A DNA stretch of 64,000 nt, taken from JADJOY01 sp046331705 [NCBI: bacterium] (GTDB lineage: Bacteria; JADJOY01). The translations under genes were made by a program, and so were the position numbers. This document shows positions 50,401-60,476 of the stretch, piece by piece. The notes under the pieces are model-generated. The model was not told where the DNA came from. It did no database searches and was given only the letters and a program-made list of their open reading frames with translations. Positions within the stretch are counted from its first letter, which is position 1, and each line of letters starts with the position of its first letter. The DNA lies in contig JAXLQJ010000015.1 in the NCBI GenBank assembly GCA_046331705.1, positions 62,001 through 126,000 of the forward strand, given 5' to 3'.

Positions 50401-52113
50401 TCACGGCGCGCGGGGAACGACCTCGTAGCGCGCCAGATACCACGCGTGAATGGGTGCGCACCCCGGCGCGGGATCACCCGGGCGGCGCTCGAGCAGCGGT
50501 GCCTCGGACGGCGCATCGCGGCAGTCGACGAGCTCGATCAGCTCGCGCGCCTCGGCGCCGGGAACGTGCGCGATCGAGGGCCGCGACGAGACCAACCAGA
50601 AGCCGCCGGCGCGCGTCACGTCGCCCCAGCTCAGCGGCGCTTGTGCCGCACGCATCGTGAGCTCCGAGGGACGCGCGGCGCCGGGCCATTGGCCGATCGC
50701 GATCCGTGGGTCGTGGAAGCGCACCATCGACACGAGCTGGTAGGTCGTGCCGAAGACCGGGTGATCGAGGTGCGCGAGCCGCCGCGCGAGGCGATCGAAG
50801 CCGTGGGTCTCGCGCAGGACGCGGTCCTGGCCGAGCGGGATCGGGAGCCACGGCGCGCGGGCGTGGGTCGCCAGCAAGCCCAGCGCGAGGGCGTTCGCGC
50901 TCACCGCGAGCACGAATCCGCGCGGGCGTCGACGGACGAAGGGCGCGAGCAAGAGCGAGGCGCCGACCAGGTAAGGCGCTGGCCAGTGAAGCTCGGCGCG
51001 CGAGAAGAAGCTCGCGACCCAGAACACGCCGAGCGGCACCACCGTCGCCGCCGCGAGCAGCGGGCGCATTCGCGGATCGATCGAATCATCGTTTCGCGGC
51101 CGCTCCTGTGCGTCGCCCGTGGCGCCCGATGCGGCGCCGGTGCGGCGCACGGCCTCCACCAGCGCGCCCGCCAGCGGGACGAGCAGAAATCCCCACAGCG
51201 CGAGCTCGCCGGCCACGTAGTCGCGCACCCGACCGAAGGGCTTGCGCCACGCGCGCTCCGCGGGTGGCCGCTGGTGGTAGCGGGTGTCCGCGGGAACCAG
51301 CGCGGAGGTCAGCGCGTTCTCGGGGCCCGCCTCGCGCGGTGGCTCGGCCCGCGGCAGCGCCTCGTTCTCGCCGCTCGCCACGCGATGACTGCCCGCGAGC
51401 CCGTGACCGAGCTGGAACGCGATCGTCTGCCAGCCATGGGTCGCGTTCCAGTGAAGCTGCGGGCTCCACACCGCCAGGGCGACGAGGCCGCCCAGATAGG
51501 GCCAGCGGGTGGCGAGCGCGCGGCGATCCGCTCGCCACATCGCCCACAGGAACACCGGGCCGATCAGCACCACGGGGTACTTGCTCCACAGGCCGAGCCC
51601 GGTCGCCAACCCGGCGCTGACCCATCGGCTGCGCGCGCCGCGCAGTGCCCGTGCGGCCTCCGCGAGCGCCAGCGTCCAGGTCGCGAGCAAGGGCGCGTCG
51701 GGCGTCGCGATGAATCCGAGCCCCAGCGCCAGCAAGCTGCCGAAGCGCAGCAGCAGCGCCGCGCCACGCGTCCGCGGATCGCCGAGACCGGTGGCGTCGA
51801 GGAGTCGCCGCATCGCGATCACCGAGATCGCCGCCACCACCAGCGTGCCGAGGCGCGCGGCGAGCGGGGATCCAGTCGCCAGGTGCGCCGTGGCGGCCAG
51901 CAGCGCCACCAGCGGCGGATGGTCGAGATAGCCGCGTGCGGGATGTGCGCTCCACGCGACGTAGTACGCCTCGTCGAGCACCACCGGCAGCAGCGCCGCC
52001 GCCGCCACCCACCAGCACCCGAGCGCCAGCACGACGACGCGCGCGCTTGGCGCGACTGCGGCGGAATCGGTGCTCGGCGGCTGGTCGGAGGACGCCACGA
52101 CGCGCGTGAGCAT
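50401..52113 (-). CDS. GT39-like (PMT/ArnT-type) membrane glycosyltransferase
   Basis: 570 residues from ATG 52113. About 10-12 transmembrane helices. First periplasmic loop: VVLDEAYYVAWSAHPARGYL with the conserved Asp-Glu of the family, then LDHPPLVALLAA. Uses a polyprenyl-phosphate sugar donor on the periplasmic face. A frame extension to 52350 has no homology-like sequence. Divergent from the methyltransferase, with which it may share surface-glycan work. Acceptor unknown. Confidence 0.9.
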   Translation of the reverse strand: MLTRVVASSDQPPSTDSAAVAPSARVVVLALGCWWVAAAALLPVVLDEAYYVAWSAHPARGYLDHPPLVALLAATAHLATGSPLAARLGTLVVAAISVIAMRRLLDATGLGDPRTRGAALLLRFGSLLALGLGFIATPDAPLLATWTLALAEAARALRGARSRWVSAGLATGLGLWSKYPVVLIGPVFLWAMWRADRRALATRWPYLGGLVALAVWSPQLHWNATHGWQTIAFQLGHGLAGSHRVASGENEALPRAEPPREAGPENALTSALVPADTRYHQRPPAERAWRKPFGRVRDYVAGELALWGFLLVPLAGALVEAVRRTGAASGATGDAQERPRNDDSIDPRMRPLLAAATVVPLGVFWVASFFSRAELHWPAPYLVGASLLLAPFVRRRPRGFVLAVSANALALGLLATHARAPWLPIPLGQDRVLRETHGFDRLARRLAHLDHPVFGTTYQLVSMVRFHDPRIAIGQWPGAARPSELTMRAAQAPLSWGDVTRAGGFWLVSSRPSIAHVPGAEARELIELVDCRDAPSEAPLLERRPGDPAPGCAPIHAWYLARYEVVPRAP

Positions 52114-52293
52114 CGTCGCGCGCGCGCGCGGCGGACAAGTGCGCGTGGGCCGCGCCGTGCGTGGAGATGCCGCTCCGTGGCATGCGGCGTCACGCACCGG
52201 ATCCGGCGAGATGCGAGCGCGGCGCGACTTCTGTAGCGTGGTCGTGTATCGAACGTGTGAGCGCGCCCGCTGTCGCGGCGCGGGGGCGGGGGC

Positions 52294-53286
52294 ATGGCCA
52301 GACCAGATCGGAACGTGGTGGGCGCGGCGGAGTCGCGCCAGCAAGCGCACGCAGCAGTGCCGCAGGAAGTCGATCCGTTCGCGGCGTTCGCGACGGAAGT
52401 CTCGTTCCCCACGTGCCTGGCCTGTGGCGCGCCCGTGCAGCAGCGGGCCATCGTGCTCGCGAACGGGGCCTACTCGCGATGCTCACGCTGCGGCCTCGAG
52501 TCGCTCGATCCCTTGCCGACCGACGTCGGCACCAAGCGCCTCTTCGTGCAGGGGTACTTCCAGGGGCAGGTCCCCGGTGGCTACGCCGATTACGACGCCG
52601 ACGGCCCGCTTCACCAGGCCAATGCCGCGGCGCGACTGGCGCTGGTCCGCCGATATCTCGGGGACGCCGCCCCCGAGGCGGTGTTGGACGTCGGTTGCGC
52701 CGTCGGCCACTTCCTGGCGGCCGCCGCGGCGAACGGCGCACGCGTGGTGGGAGTGGACGTCTCGAAGTGGGCGCGCGACGAGGCACGACGTCGCCACGGC
52801 ATCGAGGCCGAGCGGTCGATCGCCGACGTCGCCGTCCACTCGCCAGGCGTGTTCGACGTGGTGACCTTCTTCCAGTCGCTGGAGCACATGTCGCGTCCCG
52901 ACCTGGCGCTCGCCACCGCGCGCAGCTGCCTGAGGCCCGGGGGGCTTCTGGTGATCGAGACCTGGGACGCGGGCAGCACGCTGGCTCGGTGGCAGGGCAA
53001 GTCTTGGCAGCAGATGAACCCGCCCACCGTGGTTCACTTGTTCACCCGGCCTTGTCTCGACGTGATGCTCGTTCACGCGGGCTTCGCACCGGTCGCGATC
53101 GAGGTGACGGGCAAGCTCGTGAGCGCGGGGCTCGTCCTGCACATCCTGGCGGGAAAGTTCCCGCGTTCACTGGGTTGGCTCGATCGGCTGGCGCGCTGGC
53201 CGGCGGTGGCGCGGCTGCGCATTCGCTATCGCCTCGGCGATCTCGTCACGGTGGTCGCGCGCGCGTCCGCGACGCCCGCGGCTTGA
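52294..53286 (+). CDS. Class I SAM methyltransferase with N-terminal zinc site
   Basis: 330 residues. Residues about 40-70 hold a Cys4 site (TCLACG ... CSRCGLE), then a Rossmann core: VLDVGCAVGHFL (motif I), VVGVDVS (motif II), VVTFFQSLEHM and LRPGGLLVIET. The C-terminal ~100 residues resemble those of sugar or lipid O-/C-methyltransferases in surface polysaccharide clusters. GGGGGCGGGGG precedes the start. Same strand as the SGNH/MBOAT pair that follows 64 bp later. Confidence 0.93.
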   Translation: MARPDRNVVGAAESRQQAHAAVPQEVDPFAAFATEVSFPTCLACGAPVQQRAIVLANGAYSRCSRCGLESLDPLPTDVGTKRLFVQGYFQGQVPGGYADYDADGPLHQANAAARLALVRRYLGDAAPEAVLDVGCAVGHFLAAAAANGARVVGVDVSKWARDEARRRHGIEAERSIADVAVHSPGVFDVVTFFQSLEHMSRPDLALATARSCLRPGGLLVIETWDAGSTLARWQGKSWQQMNPPTVVHLFTRPCLDVMLVHAGFAPVAIEVTGKLVSAGLVLHILAGKFPRSLGWLDRLARWPAVARLRIRYRLGDLVTVVARASATPAA

Positions 53287-53350
53287 GCTGACGCGCTCGA
53301 GCGCGCATCTTCTGGCGCCGCTCTCGTAGCCGACCGAGCCGCGCCCGCGC

Positions 53351-54436
53351 ATGACCGCGCCCTCCTCCTCTCGCTCGACTCCGCTCGGATTGGCGCTCGT
53401 GCTCGCGGGCGCGCTCGCTGGCGTGCTCGTGGGTGAGCTCTTCTTTCGCGCCATCGCGGAGGTTCGGCCGCCGCTGGTCGAGGCGGAGGACGGGATCGCG
53501 TGGTTTCGCGCGCACGATCCCACCACCCTCGTCCTCGGCTCGAGCCACGCGCGCGCGTTCTTGCCCCTCGACGAGATGCTCGAGCGCGAAGCGGCGGCGA
53601 ACCCGGGCTCGCACGCGGAGCGGGTGGCCGTCATCTCGCTCGAGTACGGCACGCTCACGTCCTACCGCTGGCTGGTCACCCAGAAGCTCGTGCCGCTCCT
53701 CGACGCGCGCGCGGCCGGGGGGGGCCGTCCGTCGCTGGCCCGGGCGATCCTGGTCACCGATTGGTGGGACGCGTGCAGTCGCGCGCAGGGGCCGGCCTCG
53801 ACCAACCTGCCGGCGCGGGTGTGGGGATTCAGCGACTTTGCCCGCGACCTCGCGGCGCACGGGCTCACCGACTACAACTCGAGCTACCCGCAGGCCCGGC
53901 TCGATCGCTGGTTCCGCGGCTCGGTGCTGGTGCGCTCGCGCGGGCACGAGCACCTCGTGAACGCGCTGCGGCAGCTCATCAAGAAGAAGACCGACGCCGA
54001 GCGGCGCGCCGACCTGCAAGGTGCCATCGATGCCTGGCGCGACATGGTCGAGGCGGGTGCCGGGTGCGAGGACCCGATCCAGCGCCAGGCCCTCGACGAT
54101 CTCGTGAATCTCTTCGCGGGCCGCGGCGTCGAGGTCACGCTGCTGCTCTATCCGCGCATGCCCGCCACCATCAGCGAGCGCGCGAAGACGCTGACGCTCG
54201 ATCCCTTCTCGCGGTGGGCGTCCGATTACGCCGCGCGCAAGGGTGTCCGCTTCCTGGACCTGTCGCTCGCGACGCCGATGGACGACGGCGACTGGGAGAC
54301 CGATCTCGACCACGTGACGGCCGCGGGCGCGCGCAAGTTCTCGGCGTGGGCGCTCGCCGGACCGCTGGCGTTCCTGCGCGAGCCCCCGCCGGCACCCTCC
54401 GCAGCGGCCGCGACGCCACCCGGAGGCGCCTCGTGA
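53351..54436 (+). CDS. SGNH-type acyl-transfer partner of the MBOAT protein (DltD/AlgX-like)
   Basis: 361 residues: one N-terminal transmembrane helix, then a periplasmic SGNH-like fold. Block I is LVLGSSHARAF with the nucleophile Ser; block V is DLDHVTAAGARKF with Asp and His. The pattern and its place directly before an MBOAT acyltransferase match the PatB/AlgX/DltD-like enzymes that move acyl groups onto extracellular polymers. The stop overlaps the MBOAT start (GTGA). Confidence 0.82.
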   Translation: MTAPSSSRSTPLGLALVLAGALAGVLVGELFFRAIAEVRPPLVEAEDGIAWFRAHDPTTLVLGSSHARAFLPLDEMLEREAAANPGSHAERVAVISLEYGTLTSYRWLVTQKLVPLLDARAAGGGRPSLARAILVTDWWDACSRAQGPASTNLPARVWGFSDFARDLAAHGLTDYNSSYPQARLDRWFRGSVLVRSRGHEHLVNALRQLIKKKTDAERRADLQGAIDAWRDMVEAGAGCEDPIQRQALDDLVNLFAGRGVEVTLLLYPRMPATISERAKTLTLDPFSRWASDYAARKGVRFLDLSLATPMDDGDWETDLDHVTAAGARKFSAWALAGPLAFLREPPPAPSAAAATPPGGAS

Positions 54437-55920
54437 TCTTCGGCGGCGCGGGTTTCGCGTTCTTCTTCCCGCTGGTGTGGCTTCTCCACTGGCTCGCGCC
54501 GCGTCGCGCAGCGAGCCAGAACGGCGTGCTGCTCGCGGCCAGCTACGCGTTCATCTGGTCGTGGAATCCCAAGCTCCTGGCCGTGTTCGTCCTGTCCACG
54601 GCCGTGAACTTCCTGGTGGCGCTCCGCCTCGAGCCGCTCGACGGGGCGGCCGCGAGCGATCCCGGGCAGGCGCGGCGGGTCCGTCGCGCCCTCGCGTTCG
54701 GCATCGGCTGGGATCTGCTGCAATTGGTGGTGTTCAAGTACCTGGGCTTCTTCGCCACGTCCTTGAACGAGCTGCTGGGGGTGATCGGCGTCTCGGCGCG
54801 GCTACCCGTGGTGCGCGTGGTGGCGCTGGTGGGGCTCTCGTTCTGGACGCTCACCAAGATCGGCTACTTGATCGACGTCCAGTACGGCCGCATCCGCGCG
54901 TGCCGCTCGCCGCTCGCGTTCGCGACCTTCGTGGCGTTCTTCCCGCAGCTCATGGCGGGCCCGATCGTGCGCGGCCGCACGCTGCTGCCCCAGTACGAGG
55001 CGCCGCGCGCGCTCACGCTGGATGCGGTTCGATCCGGCGCGGGCCTCTTCTTCCTGGGCTTCTTCATGAAGTTCTACGTGGCCGACTATCTGGGACACTG
55101 GATCGTCGACCCGGTGTTCACGAATCCAGCCAAGTGGAACGCGCTCAGCCACTGGCTCGCGCTGGTCGGGTTCGCGGTGCAAGTCTTCGACGATTTCGCG
55201 GGCTATAGCTTCATGGCGCTCGGTCTGGGCCGGCTGCTCGGCATCGAGCTACCGCTCAACTTCGACCATCCCTTCCGCGCCCGCGGCCTCATGGAGCTCT
55301 GGCGGCGCTGGCACATCACCCTCAACAACTGGCTCTTCGACTACCTCTACTACCCGCTCACCACGAGCCAGGGGGTCTTCCGCGGCAAGCTCGACCTCGG
55401 GTTCCTGGTGGTGTTCGCGGTCTCCGGCCTGTGGCACGGCGCCACCTGGATGTTCGTGCTGTGGGGCGCGCTCCAGGGTCTCGGCCTCACGGCGCAGCGC
55501 CGCTGGGACGAGCGGATGAAGCAGCTCTGCCGCAAGGACCGCGCGTGGGTCGCGCGCCGCAAGAGCGATCCCTACGCGCTGGCGGCGTGGGCGCTCACGA
55601 TGACGTTCTTCGTGCTGAGCCTGGTTCCCTTCCGCGCTCCCACGGCGAGCGCGGCGACGAGCTTCGCGAAGGGGCTCGTCGGGCTGCAGGGGTCGCGCTT
55701 CGTGGTGCAGGGCGGCGCCGCGACCTACTTCAACCTGCTGGTGTGCTTCGGCTTCGTCGCCGTCTACCACCTGCTCGATCTCGAGCGGCTGCGCGTGTGG
55801 CGCGAGCGGCTCTTCGCGCTGCCCGCGCCACTGCGCGGGTTCGCCTACGGTCTCGTGATCGTGTTCCTGCTGGTGTTCATGCCCGTGGGCGCTGGCACGT
55901 TCATCTACGCGAACTTCTGA
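54433..55920 (+). CDS. MBOAT family O-acyltransferase (AlgI/PatA-like)
   Basis: 495 residues from GTG 54433. About ten transmembrane helices. Motifs: FFPQLMAGPIVRGRTLLPQY, WRRWHITLNNWLFDYLYYPL and the catalytic His in SGLWHGATWMFVLWG. It passes an acyl group (often acetyl) across the inner membrane to the SGNH partner encoded just upstream, which places it on a polysaccharide. The upstream frame is open to 53500 but belongs to the partner gene in another frame. Confidence 0.95.
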   Translation: MIFGGAGFAFFFPLVWLLHWLAPRRAASQNGVLLAASYAFIWSWNPKLLAVFVLSTAVNFLVALRLEPLDGAAASDPGQARRVRRALAFGIGWDLLQLVVFKYLGFFATSLNELLGVIGVSARLPVVRVVALVGLSFWTLTKIGYLIDVQYGRIRACRSPLAFATFVAFFPQLMAGPIVRGRTLLPQYEAPRALTLDAVRSGAGLFFLGFFMKFYVADYLGHWIVDPVFTNPAKWNALSHWLALVGFAVQVFDDFAGYSFMALGLGRLLGIELPLNFDHPFRARGLMELWRRWHITLNNWLFDYLYYPLTTSQGVFRGKLDLGFLVVFAVSGLWHGATWMFVLWGALQGLGLTAQRRWDERMKQLCRKDRAWVARRKSDPYALAAWALTMTFFVLSLVPFRAPTASAATSFAKGLVGLQGSRFVVQGGAATYFNLLVCFGFVAVYHLLDLERLRVWRERLFALPAPLRGFAYGLVIVFLLVFMPVGAGTFIYANF

Positions 55921-55951
55921 CGTCGGGCTCACGGGGATCGATCGCGCGCGG

Positions 55952-58435
55952 TCAACGCGAGAGGTCGACCCTCCGCAGCCGCAGCGCGTTCGAGATCACC
56001 GAGAACGAGCTCAAGCTCATGGCCGCGGCTGCCAGCATCGGGCTCAAGAGCAAGCCCAGCCACGGATAGAGCACGCCTGCTGCCACCGGTATTCCCAGCG
56101 CGTTGTAGGCGAAGGCGAAGGCGAGGTTCTGGCGGATGTTGCGCATGGTCGCACGCGACAGCCGCAGCGCGCGCACGATTCCGCCGAGATCGCCCTTCAC
56201 CAGCGTGACTCCGGCGCTCTCGATCGCGACGTCGGTACCGGTTCCCATGGCGATGCCCACGTCGGCGGCCGCCAGCGCGGGCGCGTCGTTGATGCCATCG
56301 CCTGCCATGGCGACCACGCGGCCCGCAGCGCGCAACCGCGCGACGACGTCGGCCTTGCCGTCCGGCGCCACCTCGGCCTCGACGCGCTCGATGCCGAGGC
56401 GCCTTGCGATGGCGGTGGCGTTCACGCGCCGGTCGCCAGTGAGCATCAGGATCTCGATGCCTTCTCGGCGGAGGTTGCGGAGTGCGGCGGGCGTCGTGGC
56501 CTTGATGGGATCGGCGATGGCGATCAGCCCGCGCACGTCACCATCCGTGATCACGTAGACGACGGTGGCGCCTTCGCCCCGCAGTTGCTCGGCGCGCGCG
56601 GTCAGGTCGCCGGCATCTGCGCCCACACGCGCCAACATGCGCTCGTCGCCGACGGCGACGTTCACGCTGGCGGCTTCGCCCGTGACGCCTGCTCCCGGAA
56701 TCGCCGCGAACGCGCGCACCGGTGCGACCGGGACGCCGCGTTCCTTGGCCGCGGCCACGATCGCTGCGGCGAGGGGATGCTCGCTCGCGCTCTCGAGCGC
56801 CGCCGCCCACGCCAGCACTTGGTCTTCGCCGTCGTCACCGTTGCTCGCGATCTCGGTCACCCGCGGCTTGCCCTCGGTGAGGGTGCCGGTCTTGTCGATC
56901 ACCAGCGTGTCGATGCGCGCCAGGCGTTCGAGGGCCTCGGCGTTGCGGACCAGGATGCCGTTCGAGGCACCGCGGCCGGTCCCCACCATGATCGACATCG
57001 GAGTCGCGAGTCCGAGGGCACACGGGCAAGCGATGATGAGCACCGACACGGCACTCACCAGGGCGTGAACGAGACGCGGCTCCGGACCGATCGCGAGCCA
57101 AACCGCGAAGGCCACCAGCGCCGCCACCACCACGGCTGGCACGAACACCGCCGAGACCCGGTCGGCGATCTGCTGCACCGGCGCCCGGCTGCGTTGGGCC
57201 TCGCCGACGAGCCGCACGATCCGCGCGAGCAGCGTGTCGCTGCCCACGTGCTCGGCACGCATCACGAAGCTGCCGGTGGTGTTGAGGGTGCCGCCGGTGA
57301 CACGATCGCCGCGTGCTTTCTCGACCGGGATGGCTTCGCCCGTCACCATCGATTCGTCGACGGCGCTGAGACCGTCGGCGACGACGCCGTCCACGGGCAC
57401 GCGCTCGCCAGGGCGAACCCGCAGGAAATCCCCAGGCACGATGGTGGCGAGCGGCACATCGGCTTCGGACCCGCCGTCGTCCACGCGGCGGGCGATGGGC
57501 GGAGCGAGGTTCAAGAGCGCGCGGATCGCGTCGCCAGTACGGCGCCGCGCACGCAGCTCCAGCACTTGACCGAGCAGCACCAGGGTCACGATCACCGCGG
57601 CGGATTCGAGGTAGATCGGCACCTGGCCGCCGTGACCCGTTCGCAGCGACTCGGGAAAGAGACCCGGCGCCACCAGTGCCAGCAGGCTCGTGCCGTAGGC
57701 CGCGCCGGTGCCGATGGCGATGAGCGTGAACATGTTGGCGGCGCGGTGGCGGAGCGAGACCCACGCGCGCTGGAAGAACGGCCAGCCGCACCACAGCACC
57801 ACGGGCGTGGCGAGGGCGAGCTCGAGCCAGCGTGCGAAAGGACTCGTGAGGGCGTGGGTGAGCGCCGGCACCATCTCGCCCATGGCGATCGCGAACACCG
57901 GCAGCGTGAGCGCGGCAGCGACTCGCAATCGTCGCGTCATGTCCACGAGCTCGGGGTCGGGCGCTTCACTCACTGCGGCAACACGCGGCTCGAGCGCCAT
58001 GCCGCAGATCGGGCAAGCGCCGGGCCGATCGGAGACCACCTCGGGATGCATCGGGCACACGTACTCGGTGCGGGTGGTGGGAGACGCGGGCTCGACGGGT
58101 TGCAGCGCCATTCCACATTTCGGGCACGTCGACGGGCCGACGCTGGTGATGCCCGGACACATCGGGCAGAAGTGCTCGCCCGAGCCTGCGACCGGCCCCG
58201 TGCTCGCCGCGACGGGCTCGGCGCCGTGGTGGTGCGCGTGGTCCTGGTGGGGCTCGTGCGCGGCGCCGTGCGCGCCGGGGCGGGCGTTGGCGCGCGCGAG
58301 CGCCCCTTCCGGATCTTCCTGGAACTTGTTCCGGCACCACTCGCTGCAGAACCAATAGGTGGTGCCGCCGTGGTCGTGGCGCAGCGTCGACGTCGCGGGA
58401 TCGACGTCCATGTCGCAGATCGGATCCTTGGCCAT
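55952..58435 (-). CDS. copA: Cu(+)/Ag(+)-exporting P1B-type ATPase with YHS and two heavy-metal-binding domains
   Basis: 827 residues from ATG 58435. N-terminal YHS domain ([10 protein letters not shown]), then two heavy-metal-binding modules: [13 protein letters not shown]...CPKCGMAL and [14 protein letters not shown]...CPICGMAL. Transport core: eight helices, actuator TGEA, ion site CPC in [13 protein letters not shown], phosphorylation site DKTGTLT (near 510), GDGINDAP hinge. No classic CxxC HMA domain. Exports Cu(I)/Ag(I) from the cytosol; the window's RND system would complete export. A TACACT (58448-58443) just above the ATG may give a leaderless message. Confidence 0.96.
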   Translation of the reverse strand: MAKDPICDMDVDPATSTLRHDHGGTTYWFCSEWCRNKFQEDPEGALARANARPGAHGAAHEPHQDHAHHHGAEPVAASTGPVAGSGEHFCPMCPGITSVGPSTCPKCGMALQPVEPASPTTRTEYVCPMHPEVVSDRPGACPICGMALEPRVAAVSEAPDPELVDMTRRLRVAAALTLPVFAIAMGEMVPALTHALTSPFARWLELALATPVVLWCGWPFFQRAWVSLRHRAANMFTLIAIGTGAAYGTSLLALVAPGLFPESLRTGHGGQVPIYLESAAVIVTLVLLGQVLELRARRRTGDAIRALLNLAPPIARRVDDGGSEADVPLATIVPGDFLRVRPGERVPVDGVVADGLSAVDESMVTGEAIPVEKARGDRVTGGTLNTTGSFVMRAEHVGSDTLLARIVRLVGEAQRSRAPVQQIADRVSAVFVPAVVVAALVAFAVWLAIGPEPRLVHALVSAVSVLIIACPCALGLATPMSIMVGTGRGASNGILVRNAEALERLARIDTLVIDKTGTLTEGKPRVTEIASNGDDGEDQVLAWAAALESASEHPLAAAIVAAAKERGVPVAPVRAFAAIPGAGVTGEAASVNVAVGDERMLARVGADAGDLTARAEQLRGEGATVVYVITDGDVRGLIAIADPIKATTPAALRNLRREGIEILMLTGDRRVNATAIARRLGIERVEAEVAPDGKADVVARLRAAGRVVAMAGDGINDAPALAAADVGIAMGTGTDVAIESAGVTLVKGDLGGIVRALRLSRATMRNIRQNLAFAFAYNALGIPVAAGVLYPWLGLLLSPMLAAAAMSLSSFSVISNALRLRRVDLSR

Positions 58436-58758
58436 GGCACTCAGTGTAGTGGTTGCAGGCCAGGCCGCCGTCGAGCGGTGCTGCGATGGGTGGGACGGCG
58501 GTGGGTTCGTTGGCTGCGCGTACGTTCGTTGCACGATTCGTCTCCTCTTCTCGAATGGGGGTGCGGCGCCTCGGCAAGCGCCTTCGCCGGGGCTCGTGCA
58601 GGCAGACGCGCGAGCGTCCGGCGCCTTACAGCCGCGCATCGCGATCGCGCGCCGAACGATCGCCGCGCGATCTCCGCGCGCGGCATCCATTGCGACGGAT
58701 CGGAAAATGTGCCACCCCAAGGCGCTCGGCGATGGCATCCGCAGCGAGGAGCGAACCA
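58436..58758. other. Divergent promoter region, copA / F420-type reductase
   Basis: 323 bp without a gene of its own. Leftward TACACT at 58448-58443 is a possible -10 for copA. Near 58746 GAGGA serves the reductase gene. No CueR-type palindrome or repeat was recognised. Confidence 0.4.
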
Positions 58759-59409
58759 ATGAAGATCGCGGTGTTGGGCGGGACGGGGAAGATCGGCTTC
58801 GGCCTCGCGATGCGCTGGGCGCGCGCCGGGGAGCACGTCACCATCGGCTCGCGTGCCGCCGAGAAGGCAGCGACGGCCGCCGCGGAAGCGACCGAGAAGG
58901 CGGGCGCCACGGTGCACGGCGCCGCGAATCGCGACGCGGCATCGGCCGCCGACGTGGTGGTGCTCGCGGTGCCGTACGAAGCGCAAGCCGGCACCCTCGC
59001 GGACGTGAAGGACGCCGTGCAAGGCAAGCTCTTCATCACGGCCGTGAACCCCGTGGATCCGGCGCGGCTCCACGTGGCCATCCTGCCGCCCGAGGGCTCG
59101 GCCACCGAGCAGGCGCAGCGCCAGCTCGGCGCCGGCGTGAAGGTCGTCGCCGCGTTCCAGACCGTGCCTTCGTTCGTGGCGCGGGAGTTCAAGATCCCCT
59201 ACGAGGGCGACGTGCTGGTGTGCGGCGACGACGCCGGCGCCAAGGAGGCGACCCGCGCGCTGGTGGAGAAGGCGGGTTTTCGCGCGTTCGACGCGGGGCC
59301 GATCGCGAACGCGTACGTGGTCGAGGGGCTCGTCTCGCTCAGCCTGGCGATCAAGAAGGTGCATCCGTTGAAGCGGCTCGGCTTCCGCGTGGTGGGCGCG
59401 CCGACCTGA
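58759..59409 (+). CDS. npdG: NADPH-dependent F420 reductase family protein
   Basis: 216 residues. N-terminal Rossmann: [20 protein letters not shown], then [10 protein letters not shown] binding the NADPH phosphate, [10 protein letters not shown], and the C-terminal [14 protein letters not shown]. This is the F420:NADPH oxidoreductase pattern (about 210-230 residues), moving hydride between NADPH and coenzyme F420. Upstream in-frame sequence is not conserved; GAGGA before the ATG supports the start. Presence hints at F420 use in the host. The Rieske oxygenase gene starts 8 bp after its stop. Some members act on other substrates. Confidence 0.87.
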   Translation: MKIAVLGGTGKIGFGLAMRWARAGEHVTIGSRAAEKAATAAAEATEKAGATVHGAANRDAASAADVVVLAVPYEAQAGTLADVKDAVQGKLFITAVNPVDPARLHVAILPPEGSATEQAQRQLGAGVKVVAAFQTVPSFVAREFKIPYEGDVLVCGDDAGAKEATRALVEKAGFRAFDAGPIANAYVVEGLVSLSLAIKKVHPLKRLGFRVVGAPT

Positions 59410-59417
59410 GGCCCGCC

Positions 59418-60395
59418 GTGGACGGCGCCCAGCGCGAGTGGCCGCCGGGGTACTGGTACCCGATCCTCGACTCGCGCGCGCTGGGCTCGCGGCCGCTTCA
59501 CCTCGAGCGTTTCGGCCGCGCGCTCGTGTTGTGGCGCGATCGCGCGGGCCGCGCCGTCGCGTTTCCCGCGGCGTGCCCGCATCGCGGCGCCGATCTCGGC
59601 CAGGGGCGGGTGGTCGAGGGTGCGCTCGAATGCCCGTTCCACGGCTTCCTGTGGGACGCGACGGGGCGTTGCGTTCGCGTTCCGTGTGAAGGCCGTGACG
59701 CGGTGATCTCTAAGCGCCTCGACGCCAAGCTGCTCCCGCTTCGCGAGGCGCACGACCTCCTCTGGCTCTGGTGGGGCGAGGAACGCGACGCGCTACCGGA
59801 CCCGCCCTGGTTCGACGGCCTGCCGGCGAGCTGCGCGGGCAGCTCCACCACGAGCTACGTCTGGCGCTTGTCGCTGGCGCGCATGATGGAGGCGGTGCTC
59901 GACCTGCACCATTTCCCCGTGCTTCATCGGCGCTGGTCGCTCGGCATCGGCCGGCGGCTCGATCCCTACCGGGCGCTTATCGAGGGCGACGAGATCCGGG
60001 TCGAGGCGACGCTGCGTCCCGATCCCGCGGACCCGGCGGGCGGCACGAAGACCCAGGAGTTTCGGACCCGCATCGCGTTCCCGAGCGTGATGCTCTCCGA
60101 GGTCCAGGTGCCGGTGCTGGTGGTGTGCTGCCCGATCGATCCCGAGCACGTGTGGCTTCATCTGCGTTTCTATCCGCGGCTCGGCGCGCCGCCCGTGCTC
60201 GGCGGGATCTTCTCGTGGCTGCTCATGTGGGCCGAGAAGCTCTTCATCTTCCCCGCCGACCTCGAGGTGATGCTCGCCACCGAGCCGCGTCGCGACGGCG
60301 CCGACGTCAACGTGCTGGTGCATTCGGACGGCGCGATCGCGCATTGGTACCGTCTGCGCGAGCGGGCGTTCGCCACCGCGGCGGCCCGAGACTGA
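59418..60395 (+). CDS. Rieske non-heme iron oxygenase
   Basis: 325 residues from GTG 59418. [2Fe-2S] Rieske centre: CPHRGADLGQG and CPFHGFLWD (CxH...CxxH). The mononuclear iron site is in the LDLHHFPVLHR segment (two His, with an acidic partner expected near the C-terminal third). WPPGYWYPILDS at the start is seen in several membrane-lipid or pigment-linked oxygenases. It lies 8 bp behind the F420-type reductase, so a redox pairing is suggested. Substrate unknown. Confidence 0.92.
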   Translation: MDGAQREWPPGYWYPILDSRALGSRPLHLERFGRALVLWRDRAGRAVAFPAACPHRGADLGQGRVVEGALECPFHGFLWDATGRCVRVPCEGRDAVISKRLDAKLLPLREAHDLLWLWWGEERDALPDPPWFDGLPASCAGSSTTSYVWRLSLARMMEAVLDLHHFPVLHRRWSLGIGRRLDPYRALIEGDEIRVEATLRPDPADPAGGTKTQEFRTRIAFPSVMLSEVQVPVLVVCCPIDPEHVWLHLRFYPRLGAPPVLGGIFSWLLMWAEKLFIFPADLEVMLATEPRRDGADVNVLVHSDGAIAHWYRLRERAFATAAARD

Positions 60396-60476
60396 TCCGT
60401 CGGCTGCGCGCCGGCCGTCGCCGCGGTGCGCCGGGCGGCCGTTCCTCGGCCGCCGCGCGCGACGCTGCGCGCGGGA

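Noticed and set aside
56585-58762. 725-residue rightward frame opposite copA
   Set aside because: Antisense shadow of the P-type ATPase.
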